DNA from: an uncultured Lachnospiraceae bacterium
GTDB taxonomy: Bacteria; Bacillota; Clostridia; Lachnospirales; Lachnospiraceae
Assembly (NCBI GenBank): GCA_944381535.1
Contig: CALWLN010000183.1
Location: forward strand, 1-35,504
Reading direction: 5' to 3'
DNA: 35,504 nucleotides
The notes under the pieces are model-generated. The model saw only the letters and a list, made by a program, of their open reading frames with translations. It was not told the DNA's origin and ran no database searches. The translations under genes were made by a program, and so were the position numbers. Within the stretch, counting starts at the first letter, position 1, and every line of letters starts with the position of its first letter. This document shows positions 1 to 8,160 of this stretch, piece by piece.

Positions 1-1677
1 GCGGCCAAGCTCTTTGAGGAAAACCTGAAATATTCCAACGGCGAGCCGGTGAAGGTTGTCATTGCCGATACCACCATCGGACGTGTGGCGGAGGCTGCGG
101 CCTGCGAGGCCAAATTCAGAAAAGAGAACGTGGCCATCACCCTGACCGTAACGCCCTGCTGGTGCTACGGCTCCGAGACCATGGATATGGACCCTAATAC
201 CATCAAAGCCGTATGGGGCTTGAACGCCACTGAGCGCCCGGGCGCGGTCTATCTGGCTTCCGTTCTGGCTACCCATGCCCAGAAGGGGCTTCCCGCCTTC
301 GGAATTTACGGCCATGACGTGGTGGATGCGGATGATTCCACCATTGGCGATGACATTAAGGAAAAATTGCTGCGGTTCGGCCGGGCGGCTGTTGCGGCTG
401 CTACCATGAGAGGAAAATCCTACTTACAGATCGGCTCCATCTGCATGGGTATCGGCGGCTCCATCATTGATTCCGATTTCCTGGAGTCCTATCTGGGCAT
501 GCGGGTAGAATCCGTGGACGAAGTGGAGATCATCCGTCGTATGACAGAGGGTATCTATGACGAGGCGGAATATCAGAAGGCGCTTGCCTGGGCAAAAGAA
601 AAATGCATCATCGGCTTCGACAAGAACCCGGATTTTGTTAAGAAGAGCGACGAGGAGAAGGAGCGTCAGTTCGAGTTTGTGGTGAAGATGGCCGTTATCA
701 TCAAGGATCTGATGAACGGCAACGACAACCTGCCGGAGGGCCGGGAGGAAGAGGCAGTAGGCCACAACGCCCTTGCCGCAGGCTTCCAGGGTCAGAGACA
801 GTGGACAGACTTCTATCCCAACGGTGACTTCGCTGAGGCTGTCCTTAATACTTCCTTTGACTGGAACGGCGCAAGAGAACCCTACATTCTGGCAACCGAG
901 AACGATGTACTGAACGGTCTTGGCATGCTGTTCATGAAGCTTCTGACCAACAAGGCGCAGATGTTTGCGGATGTTCGTACTTACTGGAGCGGCGACGCTA
1001 TCAAGAGAGTGACCGGTTATGAAATCGAGGGTCACGCAAAGGACGCCGACGGCGTCATTCATCTCATTAACTCCGGCGCCTGCTGTCTGGATGCCAATGG
1101 AGAGGCAAGGGACGCTGACGGCAATCCCGTTATGAAGCCCTGGTATGAGGTGACGAAAGAGGATCAGGACGCCATCATGGCGGCTACCACCTGGAATGCG
1201 GCCGACAACGGATACTTCCGGGGTGGCGGATATTCCTCCAGATTTGTGACAAAGGCTACTATGCCGGCAACCATGATCCGTCTGAACCTTGTGAAGGGTT
1301 TAGGCCCGGTTCTGCAGATTGCGGAGGGCTGGACCGTGGAGCTTCCCGAGGAGGTAACCGATACCCTCTGGAAGAGAACTGACTACACCTGGCCCTGCAC
1401 CTGGTTCGCTCCCAGATGTGACGGCAAGGAGGGCTCTCCCTTTAAGACCGCTTATGAGGTGATGAACAACTGGGGCGCAAACCACGGTGCCATTTCCTAC
1501 GGACATATCGGAGCGGACTTGATCACCCTGTGCTCTATTTTGCGGATTCCGGTCTGCATGCACAACGTTCCCGTGGAGGACATCTTCCGGCCCAAGGCAT
1601 GGGACGCCTTCGGAATGGACAAGGAGTCCGCGGACTACCGGGCATGCAAGACCTACGGGCCCATGTATAAGCGTTAG
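1..1677 (+). CDS. fucI: L-fucose isomerase, 5' end outside the window
   Basis: Cytoplasmic Mn2+-dependent isomerase converting L-fucose to L-fuculose (often also D-arabinose to D-ribulose), the first step of fucose catabolism. The reading frame is open from base 1, so the GTG at 49 is an internal codon and the gene starts upstream; about 35 residues are missing compared with the roughly 590-residue E. coli enzyme. Conserved blocks are easy to see: [56 protein letters not shown] and the C-terminal YGPMYKR. The metal/catalytic residues of the E. coli enzyme are present: Glu in ATENDVLNG (codon 898-900), Asp in FADVRTYW (970-972) and His in WGANHG (1483-1485). It is followed after 10 bases by fucU, so the two are surely co-transcribed. 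Identification is by family resemblance and is very secure. Confidence 0.97.
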   Translation, partial: AAKLFEENLKYSNGEPVKVVIADTTIGRVAEAAACEAKFRKENVAITLTVTPCWCYGSETMDMDPNTIKAVWGLNATERPGAVYLASVLATHAQKGLPAFGIYGHDVVDADDSTIGDDIKEKLLRFGRAAVAAATMRGKSYLQIGSICMGIGGSIIDSDFLESYLGMRVESVDEVEIIRRMTEGIYDEAEYQKALAWAKEKCIIGFDKNPDFVKKSDEEKERQFEFVVKMAVIIKDLMNGNDNLPEGREEEAVGHNALAAGFQGQRQWTDFYPNGDFAEAVLNTSFDWNGAREPYILATENDVLNGLGMLFMKLLTNKAQMFADVRTYWSGDAIKRVTGYEIEGHAKDADGVIHLINSGACCLDANGEARDADGNPVMKPWYEVTKEDQDAIMAATTWNAADNGYFRGGGYSSRFVTKATMPATMIRLNLVKGLGPVLQIAEGWTVELPEEVTDTLWKRTDYTWPCTWFAPRCDGKEGSPFKTAYEVMNNWGANHGAISYGHIGADLITLCSILRIPVCMHNVPVEDIFRPKAWDAFGMDKESADYRACKTYGPMYKR

Positions 1678-1687
1678 GAGGAGACAG

Positions 1688-2128
1688 ATGTTAAAAGGAA
1701 TTCCAAAGATTTTATCACCGGAGCTTTTGAAGGTGCTCTGCGAGATGGGCCACAGTGACCGCCTGGTGCTGTCCGACGGGAATTTTCCGGCGGAGTCCAT
1801 GGGCAAAAATGCCATTGTGATCCGCTGTGACGGCCACGGGGTGCCGGAGCTTCTGGACGCCATTTTACAGGTGTTCCCGTTGGATACTTACGTGGAAAAG
1901 CCGGTGAACCTGATGGAGGTTATGCCCGGAGACGATGTGGAGACACCGATCTGGGATACCTACAAGGAGATCATCGCAAAGTACGATGACCGGGGCGCGG
2001 AATGCGTGGGGAATATTGAGCGGTTTGCCTTTTACGAGGAGGCGAAGACGGCTTACGCCATCATTGCCACCGGAGAATCCGCCCTGTATGCCAATGTGAT
2101 GCTGCAGAAGGGCGTTGTGGTGGAATAG
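1688..2128 (+). CDS. fucU: L-fucose mutarotase
   Basis: RbsD/FucU-family protein of 146 residues, the normal length, that interconverts the alpha and beta anomers of L-fucose and so feeds FucI. The start MLKGIPKILSPELLKVLCEMGH is almost superposable on E. coli FucU, with the catalytic His at residue 22. The internal LSDGNFPAESMG and the C-terminal RFAFYEEAKTAYAIIATGE and YANVMLQKGV blocks are family signatures. An AGGAGGAG ribosome-binding site overlaps the end of fucI. A strong terminator follows at 2149-2206, so the fucose operon ends here. No fuculokinase or fuculose-phosphate aldolase gene is adjacent inside the window; they would have to be upstream or elsewhere. Confidence 0.95.
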   Translation: MLKGIPKILSPELLKVLCEMGHSDRLVLSDGNFPAESMGKNAIVIRCDGHGVPELLDAILQVFPLDTYVEKPVNLMEVMPGDDVETPIWDTYKEIIAKYDDRGAECVGNIERFAFYEEAKTAYAIIATGESALYANVMLQKGVVVE

Positions 2129-2148
2129 CGCTGTTGTGAAAAAGAAGA

Positions 2149-2206
2149 AAAGCCTGCGTCTGACGAATCGGGAAACATCCTGGGAATGTCAGACGGCGGG
2201 CTTTTT
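2149..2206. terminator. Bidirectional intrinsic terminator between fucU and the MATE gene
   Basis: The left arm (2149-2164, ending GCGTCTGAC) pairs with the right arm (2188-2203, starting GTCAGACGGC) with one bulge and one G-T pair, and is followed by a T run at 2202-2206. The left arm is preceded by an A-rich stretch, so it can also act on the minus strand. It lies between two convergent genes ending at 2128 and 2254, which fits a shared terminator. Confidence 0.8.
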
Positions 2207-2253
2207 GTATGTGGGCTTTGCAATGCGCAGTTCCGGAGAGCTGTTGTATGCGG

Positions 2254-3540
2254 CTATACTCGCACCGGATTTCGCTTTAAGAAAAATCCTCCGATCAGGC
2301 CAAGCAGCAGCTGCACTAGCGGCATGGTATACCACACGCCTGTCAGTTCAAAAAATACCGGCAGCAGATAAATCAATCCCACCGTCAGCAGCACCTCTCC
2401 GTACACCATAATGGAGGAGGGGGTTGTCAGGTTGACTGCGTAAAAGTAGGAGACGGCGGGCTTGGAAAATCCGTATAAAACCAAGGCGATTCCCGTGGGC
2501 AGGATGGCGTCTCCAATGTAGGCGGCCGCTTCCGGGGAAGCGCCGAACAACAGGGGAATCTGTTTTTGTAGCCCGATGGTCACGATCCCACTGCCGACGC
2601 CGAAACCAAGGGCAAGCAGGAACATCCATTTACGATAAGTTTTAAGAGCCTGCAGATTGCCGCTGCCTCTGCTTACGCTCAAAAGGGGCTGGCTCCCGTC
2701 GCTGATGCCCTGAATCAGCAGCACCATAAAGGACTGAATATAGGCCAGGATGGCATATGCGCTGACAGCGGGAGTGCCGCCGTATTTTAGCGTCTGCAGA
2801 TTCATAAAAAGGATGGTGATGGAGGAAAGGTAGGTCAGTCCAAAGGGGGAAACGCCTACTTTTATAATGGATTTTATCAAAGCAAAATCCGGCTTCAGAT
2901 TATGGAACACATCCCGGTAAGGTTTTCTCGCAAAAAATCCAACACATAAGATCAGTGTCAGCACCTGTCCGCAAACGGTGGCGACAGCGGCGCCCCGAAG
3001 TTCCCAGCGGAACTCAAACACGAAGAGCCAGTCCAGAAGGATATTGGTCAGACATCCAAGGGCCATGGCAATCATGGCGAAGATGGAAGCGCCGTGGTTG
3101 CGGATCAAGGGCAGCAGGGCGGTGGCGGAAACCTGCGCGATGCTTCCCATCAGGAGAATCCGAAGATACTGCTGGCAGTAGGTGAGAATGATCCCTTCTG
3201 CCCCCAGTATGTTCAGCAGAAATGTATGGGAAAGGGCCAGGATGGCAATCAGGAGCAAAGTGCCTGCCACGATCATAAAAAAGGCATTGCCCTCCGCCAA
3301 TTTGCCTCTCTTTTCATTTCCGGCGCCGCGGTTTAAGGCAGCGATCACGGAGGCTCCCATGCCGATACCGGTTCCAAGGGAGATAATCAGTGCCACCAGG
3401 GGCCAGACGATATTGATAGCGGCCAGTCCGTTGTCTCCCACTGCGTTTCCCACGAAAATACCGTCTACGATGGAGTAAATACCGGTCAGCAGGAAGGAAA
3501 ACATGGCCGGGAAAATATAGCGGCAAAATTCTTTTCTCAT
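2254..3540 (-). CDS. MATE family multidrug/cation efflux pump
   Basis: Integral membrane antiporter of the MATE (MOP superfamily) class, 428 residues with about 12 hydrophobic segments in the plasma membrane; such pumps export cationic drugs in exchange for Na+ or H+. The N-terminal MFSFLLTGIYSIVDGIFVGNAVG block, the mid-protein ILLDWLFVFEFRWELRGAAVATV block and the second-half repeat with YAILAYIQSFMVLLIQGISDGSQPL resemble the DinF/MepA-like branch seen in Clostridia. I chose the ATG at 3540 (MRKEFCRYIF) because GAGAGG lies 10 bases before it; the ATG at 3558 has no ribosome-binding site. It is convergent with fucU and divergent from the GH42 gene. The substrate cannot be told from sequence. 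Confidence 0.88.
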   Translation of the reverse strand: MRKEFCRYIFPAMFSFLLTGIYSIVDGIFVGNAVGDNGLAAINIVWPLVALIISLGTGIGMGASVIAALNRGAGNEKRGKLAEGNAFFMIVAGTLLLIAILALSHTFLLNILGAEGIILTYCQQYLRILLMGSIAQVSATALLPLIRNHGASIFAMIAMALGCLTNILLDWLFVFEFRWELRGAAVATVCGQVLTLILCVGFFARKPYRDVFHNLKPDFALIKSIIKVGVSPFGLTYLSSITILFMNLQTLKYGGTPAVSAYAILAYIQSFMVLLIQGISDGSQPLLSVSRGSGNLQALKTYRKWMFLLALGFGVGSGIVTIGLQKQIPLLFGASPEAAAYIGDAILPTGIALVLYGFSKPAVSYFYAVNLTTPSSIMVYGEVLLTVGLIYLLPVFFELTGVWYTMPLVQLLLGLIGGFFLKRNPVRV

Positions 3541-3609
3541 TTTTAAATAACCTCTCATTTGTTTGATGTGATGATGCGCGGCTTCTTATGGACTCGCCTG
3601 CGACATACC

Positions 3610-3640
3610 ATTATAAACATCAAAAGAGCCGGTATGTCAA
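3610..3640 (-). promoter_or_regulatory. Candidate promoter of the MATE gene
   Basis: On the minus strand TTGACA (3640-3635) and TATAAT (3615-3610) are both perfect sigma-A hexamers. They are separated by 19 bases, two more than ideal, so strength is uncertain. It lies 70 bases upstream of the chosen MATE start. Confidence 0.5.
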
Positions 3641-3666
3641 GGGGTAAAATAACCTCGATTTTTCCT

Positions 3667-3695
3667 TTGACTAGCGTGGCCGCAGGCTTTATAAT
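3667..3695 (+). promoter_or_regulatory. Sigma-A promoter of the GH42 gene
   Basis: TTGACT (3667-3672), a 17-base spacer and TATAAT (3690-3695) make a near-perfect vegetative promoter. Transcription would start near 3702, about 65 bases before the chosen GH42 start. It is back to back with the candidate MATE promoter. Confidence 0.75.
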
Positions 3696-3766
3696 GTAGA
3701 AAAAAGCCAAAAGGAAACTGTGTGGATAAGGAGCGCGGGAACCCGGGGGCAGAAAAGAGGTCATTT

Positions 3767-5803
3767 ATGGAAAAAGAAAAGGATTGGAAGAGGTGGGAGC
3801 ATATCCCCATGCTGGGAGCGGCTTACTACCCGGAAGACTGGGACGAAGCGGAGCAGGAGAAGGATATCGAATGGATGAAAAAGGCCGGAATGAAAGTCAT
3901 CCGCATAGCGGAATTCGCCTGGCGCTGTATGGAGCCAAGGGAAGGAGAGTTTCATTTTGACTGGCTGCACAGGGTCATTGAACGATTGAAGAAGGCCGGA
4001 ATCATGGTGATACTGGGAACGCCGTCGGCCACGCCGCCCATCTGGTTGGAAGAGCTGGACCCGGATATGCGAAGACGGAACAACGCCCATCTTTCGGAAA
4101 CACACGGAGGCAGACGGCATTGCTGCTCCAATAACGACACCTATAATCAGTATTCCCTCCGAATTGCCGGGAAAATGGCCCAGGAATTTGGCCGGGAGGA
4201 GGCGCTGCTTGGCTGGCAGATTGACAATGAGATTTACGTGCAGGAAGATGGCTGTTTTTGCGCGTCCTGCGTGGACAAATTTCATGCCTATCTGGAGGAA
4301 AAATATAAAACCATTGAGCAGTTAAACAAAAGGTGGAATCTGAATCTGTTCAGCCAGGCTTATGACAGATTTGAGCAGATACCGGCTCCGGAGCGTTCCT
4401 GGCACAATCCCCATTTGTTGTTTGAGTGGCGCCAGTTTCAGGCGGACAGCCAGATTGGATTTATTAAGCGGCAGGCGGAGGTGCTGCGCAGCTATTCGGA
4501 TAAACCGATTGGTACGGATATGATGCCGATGATGGGAATCGATTATGAAAAAATGGCGAAGTTCCTGGATGTGATGCAGTTTAATCATTATAACACGGAA
4601 GAAAATTTAAAGGATGTGTCCTTCTGGTTTGACCTGCTTCGTCCGTTGAAAAATCGTCCCTTCTGGAATACGGAAACGGCTACCTGCTGGAATGGTTCCA
4701 CCTGTATCGGACAGTCCGTGAAGCCGGATGGTTTCTGCCGGGTAAATTCCTGGCTGCCCATAGCGCTGGGGGGAGAAATCAACATGTATTGGCTGTGGAG
4801 ACAGCACTGGGCAGGTCACGAGCTGATGCACGGATCCGTCATGTCCGCAGCCGGCCGGCCCCTTCCGGTCTTTACGGAAGTCCAAAAGACCGCCGAGGAA
4901 TTTGCAAAGGCCGCGGAGTTCATAGCGGGAACCCAGGTGGAGACAAAGGTTGCGCTGCATGTCTCTTCCACAAACAGCGGCCTGCAGGCCGTACAGGAGA
5001 TCGTACCGGAGCCGGGAGCCGGAGCTGGGGAGATTTTTACGCCATATTTGTACCGGGTGCAGCAGTATTTTTATCAGCCAATGGCACAAGCCGGGCTGCG
5101 GCCGGAGGTGATCGCGGCGGGAAAGGAGCTGGCTGATTACCGGCTGTTGGTATCGCCCGTTATGCTGACCCTGGAGGAGGCGAATTTACAGAGCAGAATT
5201 GCCGATTGGGTACGAAATGGAGGCGTCTGGGTTGTGGGACCCATGACGGATATTCGCAATGACATCGGTGCCCACTACAAAGACCGTGCCATGGGGATGG
5301 TGGAGGAATTGACGGGAGTGACGCTCACCTACCAGATTCCTGACGCGGGGCACAGGATGAAAGCAGTATGGTCGAACGGGGAGGAATTTATTGCGAATGA
5401 ATGGCTTCAGTTATATGATGTGCCGGAAAACGCGGAGGTTTTGGCGAGGGTATCGGAGGGATATTCTACAGCCATTGGAAAAGCGCTTGTGGCAAAGGTA
5501 AAAGTAGGAAATGGCTGTGTTATTCTGGTGGGAACCTTTCCAGACAGGCAGGACATGATGCGGGTGATGGAAATTGCATGCAAAGAAAGCGGTGTAGAGC
5601 AGTTGAGACATTTTGCTTCGGTAACGGCGGTACGCCGCAGTGGCAGACAGCAGGGATACATTGCGCTGGAACATGACGGTCAGCCGGCGTCTTTTGTTCC
5701 CGAAATGAAAGTGAAAGATATTTTAACAGGTATGGAATACGCGGCGGGAGAAGAAATTGCGATGGAGCCCTATGATGTCAAGATTCTTATAAAAACTATG
5801 TAG
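3767..5803 (+). CDS. GH42 family beta-galactosidase
   Basis: Retaining beta-galactosidase of glycoside hydrolase family 42, predicted cytoplasmic (no signal peptide), 678 residues, the usual length. The order is a TIM-barrel catalytic domain (GAAYYPEDWDE near the N-terminus), a trimerisation domain and a short beta domain. The acid/base is Glu155 in GWQIDNEIY and the nucleophile is Glu303 in FWNTETATCW, with the expected spacing of about 150. The cysteine cluster RRHCCSNN and DGCFCASC resembles the zinc-binding cysteines of GH42 enzymes. I chose the ATG at 3767 (GAGGT five bases upstream); a GTG at 3722 would add 15 residues and has AAGGA upstream, so it is a real alternative. It probably acts on imported galactosides. 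A strong promoter lies just upstream and the MmcQ gene starts 14 bases downstream. Confidence 0.93.
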   Translation: MEKEKDWKRWEHIPMLGAAYYPEDWDEAEQEKDIEWMKKAGMKVIRIAEFAWRCMEPREGEFHFDWLHRVIERLKKAGIMVILGTPSATPPIWLEELDPDMRRRNNAHLSETHGGRRHCCSNNDTYNQYSLRIAGKMAQEFGREEALLGWQIDNEIYVQEDGCFCASCVDKFHAYLEEKYKTIEQLNKRWNLNLFSQAYDRFEQIPAPERSWHNPHLLFEWRQFQADSQIGFIKRQAEVLRSYSDKPIGTDMMPMMGIDYEKMAKFLDVMQFNHYNTEENLKDVSFWFDLLRPLKNRPFWNTETATCWNGSTCIGQSVKPDGFCRVNSWLPIALGGEINMYWLWRQHWAGHELMHGSVMSAAGRPLPVFTEVQKTAEEFAKAAEFIAGTQVETKVALHVSSTNSGLQAVQEIVPEPGAGAGEIFTPYLYRVQQYFYQPMAQAGLRPEVIAAGKELADYRLLVSPVMLTLEEANLQSRIADWVRNGGVWVVGPMTDIRNDIGAHYKDRAMGMVEELTGVTLTYQIPDAGHRMKAVWSNGEEFIANEWLQLYDVPENAEVLARVSEGYSTAIGKALVAKVKVGNGCVILVGTFPDRQDMMRVMEIACKESGVEQLRHFASVTAVRRSGRQQGYIALEHDGQPASFVPEMKVKDILTGMEYAAGEEIAMEPYDVKILIKTM

Positions 5804-5817
5804 ACGGAAGGAATAGC

Positions 5818-6486
5818 ATGTTCGAGGAGAAATATTTCAAGTGGCGGAAAATGAACGTTTCCAGGCTTATCAGCTATGGTTTTGAGAAACAGGGAGACGG
5901 CTATCAATATCGAAAGCCTGTAATGAACGGACAATTTCTGCTATATGTTTTTATCACAGACCATGGCGTAGTTTCCACACAGATGATAGACTGCGCAACC
6001 AAAGAGGAATATGTCCTTTATAAAGTTCCATCATCTGCAGGAGCCTTTGTGGGGGAGGTTCGGGCCGCGTGCGGACAGGTTTTGGCGGAGATTTCCGAAA
6101 AATGCTTTGAGCCGGATGTATTCCACAACCAACAGACCCTCGCTGTCATTCAGTATGTGCGGGAAACGTATGGTGATGAGCTGGAATTTTTGTGGGAGAA
6201 ATCCTCCGGCAATGCCATATGGCGGCGAAAGGATACCCAAAAATGGTATGGAATCATTATGACGGTTTCCAAAAGAAAGCTGGGGCTTGAGGCAGATGAA
6301 ACTGCAGAAATCATTGACCTGCGCTTATCTCCGGAACGTATGAAAGACACCATAGATAACAGGCGGTATTTTCCGGGCTGGCACATGAACAAAAAAAGCT
6401 GGTATACGATGATTCTTGATGGAACCGTGCCAACAACGGAAATCTGCCGACGGATTGAGGACAGCTACATGTTAGCCGTAAAATGA
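5818..6486 (+). CDS. MmcQ/YjbR family protein
   Basis: Protein of 222 residues whose C-terminal half carries the MmcQ/YjbR (CyaY-like fold) pattern: a Trp-Tyr-rich strand region (KWYGIIMTVSK), then FPGWHMNKKSWYTMILDGT and the closing SYMLAV. The N-terminal 90 residues (YGFEKQGDGYQYRKPV, LYVFITDHGVVSTQMID) form a second unit that occurs fused to MmcQ in Firmicutes. The fold is often labelled DNA-binding but its function is not established. It starts 14 bases after the GH42 stop and ends 4 bases before the decayed ABC gene, so all three probably shared a transcript. Confidence 0.82.
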   Translation: MFEEKYFKWRKMNVSRLISYGFEKQGDGYQYRKPVMNGQFLLYVFITDHGVVSTQMIDCATKEEYVLYKVPSSAGAFVGEVRAACGQVLAEISEKCFEPDVFHNQQTLAVIQYVRETYGDELEFLWEKSSGNAIWRRKDTQKWYGIIMTVSKRKLGLEADETAEIIDLRLSPERMKDTIDNRRYFPGWHMNKKSWYTMILDGTVPTTEICRRIEDSYMLAVK

Positions 6487-6490
6487 GAAA

Positions 6491-7895
6491 ATGTTGAAAA
6501 AGTATTTTGGGGCCCTGGGCAGGTGCTTTCGGACCTGCTTTGGGGCAAGTTTTGTTGTGGTTTTCATTTATATCGGGAACGGACTTATCAGCCCTCTGCT
6601 GGTAAATCTGGTGGCCGATATCATCGACAATATTCAGATATACATAAGAAGCACAGGGGGAATCCTGTTTTTTCTGGGGGCCCTGTCCCTGGCTTATTTA
6701 TACCGGCAGATGAGCGGGGCAATCGCCCAGTATTTCCTGGCAAAAATCCAGATGTACATGAAGTTGTTCCTGGGACGTGAATTGCTGCTGAAAAGGTCCG
6801 ATCTTACCATGGCCGATTTGGAGAAAGAGGAAAACAATGATCTGCTGGAGACGGTGACGAAGGGAGCGGAGAGCCAGATGGCGGGCGTTCTCTTAAGCTT
6901 CAGTACGATTTTATCCCTGGTCATCGAATTTGCCGGACTATTTCAAATCATCGGGGAATTTAACGTCTGGGTGGGTGTGGTCACCGTTGTGCTGGCGGCC
7001 CCGCTGGTGGTTCTCTCCTTCAAAGGGGGCCGGAAGGTTTATTTGGAGGACATTGTTCTTTGCAGCGGTGGTGATTGTGTTTATGGTGCAGGGGGTATCT
7101 GCGGGGACACTCTCGGTGGGGGTGTTCATCTCCCTGTCCGGCGCGTTGATTGCCTTTGTCAAGCGGCTGGCGCAGACTTTTTCCGATTTGATTTTTGATG
7201 TTGCGGGGCAATGTGAATTTCTTACGGATCTGGACCGGTTTCTGTCCATGCCCCAGGAGCAGACCTACCATGAATATACCCGTCAGCCGGAGGTGTTTGA
7301 GCGCCTGGATATCGAGAACCTCTCCTTCCGGTATCCCGGAACGGACCGTTATATCCTGCGGCATTTAAACCTCTCTCTGGAAAAAGGGAAAAGCTACTCC
7401 CTGGTGGGAATCAACGGGGCCGGGAAAAGCACGCTGATTAAGCTTCTTACGGGAGTTTATAAGGAGTTTGAGGGAACGATCCGGTTAAACGGCAGGGATA
7501 TACGGCTTTATACGGACAATCAGCTGCGAAATATGTTTTCGCTGGTTTACCAGGATTATTCGAAATATCAGATCAGCATAAAAGACAATCTGACTTTCGG
7601 GAACGAGGACTTTTGGGATCCTTCTGTCCTTGAGAAGGCGGATTTGAAGGACGTTGTGGACAATCTGAAGGAAAGGGAATACACGCTGCTTGGGAAGATA
7701 GAGGGGGACGGAGTGGACTTGTCCGGCGGGGAATGGCCCCCATTTTATGGACGGACCTACGCGTATCTTTTGGAGGAAAGATTCCTGGACCGGGAGATGG
7801 AGATCATAACCTTTTTTGTAAGAGAGAAGCTTCTCTATGAGGACGCGGAACACCATAATGCGGTGGCAGGTGGTACCTGTCATGGTGACAGGTGA
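6491..7895 (+). pseudogene. Decayed ABC exporter (membrane domain plus ATPase) with internal deletion and lost 3' end
   Basis: A half-transporter of the ABCB-type exporter family. The first part (6491 to about 7045) encodes four or so membrane segments up to SFKGGRKVYLED. The reading frame then changes. From about 7050 another frame continues with the last membrane segment (LFFAAVVIVFMVQGVSAG) and the ATPase domain: FRYPGTDRYILRHLNL, Walker A GINGAGKST, Q-loop YQDYSKYQ and signature LSGGEW. About 60-80 residues of the intracellular-loop region are missing at the junction. After LSGGEW (about 7735) the family sequence stops: there is no Walker B, D-loop or switch His, only about 50 unrelated residues to a stop at 7895. 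It cannot encode a working pump. The 3' break coincides with a visible fall in GC content. Confidence 0.85.
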
Positions 7896-7910
7896 AGTGA
7901 ATTTCCACTT
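7875..7910. repeat. Two adjacent inverted repeats at the ABC pseudogene break
   Basis: ACCTGTCA-TGG-TGACAGGT (7875-7893) is a perfect 8 bp dyad. One base on, AAGTG-AATTTC-CACTT (7895-7910) is a perfect 5 bp dyad. No T run follows, so neither is a typical terminator. They sit at the presumed recombination junction and may be the remains of a mobile-element end, but I cannot assign a family. Confidence 0.4.
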
Positions 7911-8053
7911 GAAAATAATAACGGCAGAAGAAAAAATACAATTTCATTCATAAAAAACCGTAATTCTAGCCATACATATAAACATAGAGAAAAAGGATTG
8001 CCGGACGTTTCGTTTTTGTAGCGGAAGAATAATTCCGGATGATAGCAGAACGG

Positions 8054-8081
8054 TTGACAAGAAGCGGTTTTTGTGTACGAT
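8054..8081 (+). promoter_or_regulatory. Candidate promoter of the GH31 gene
   Basis: TTGACA at 8054-8059, a 16-base spacer and TACGAT at 8076-8081 (GATAAT at 8079-8084 is an alternative with 19 bases). The -10 region lies inside the duplicated leader. The corresponding -35 position before the gene at 12290 reads ATGGCA, a much poorer match, so the two copies may differ in basal strength. Confidence 0.5.
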
Positions 8082-8156
8082 AATATCAGTAATGTGTATT
8101 GAGTTTTTGGGGATAAAGTAATTTAATATAAGTAAACTGATTTATCAGGAGGAGAA
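8061..8156 (+). repeat. Duplicated leader, copy 1 (upstream of GH31)
   Basis: Aligned without gaps to 12191-12290, 88 of 100 positions from 8061 to 8160 are identical; similarity falls away upstream of about 8052. The block runs from the -35/-10 spacer through the ribosome-binding site AGGAGGAG. It contains a conserved dyad CTGATTTATCAG (8137-8148) touching the ribosome-binding site. Conservation of non-coding sequence in front of two unrelated genes suggests a shared operator or leader control. Confidence 0.75.
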
Positions 8157-8160
8157 ATGA

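Noticed and set aside
424-1062. Long antisense open frame opposite fucI (212 codons).
   Set aside because: It is a shadow of the GC-rich fucI gene; no ribosome-binding site or recognisable protein.
7740-7895. The tail after LSGGEW as a distinct fused domain of the ABC protein.
   Set aside because: It is short, low in hydrophobic pattern, resembles nothing I know and follows loss of essential ATPase motifs; read-through into foreign DNA is simpler.
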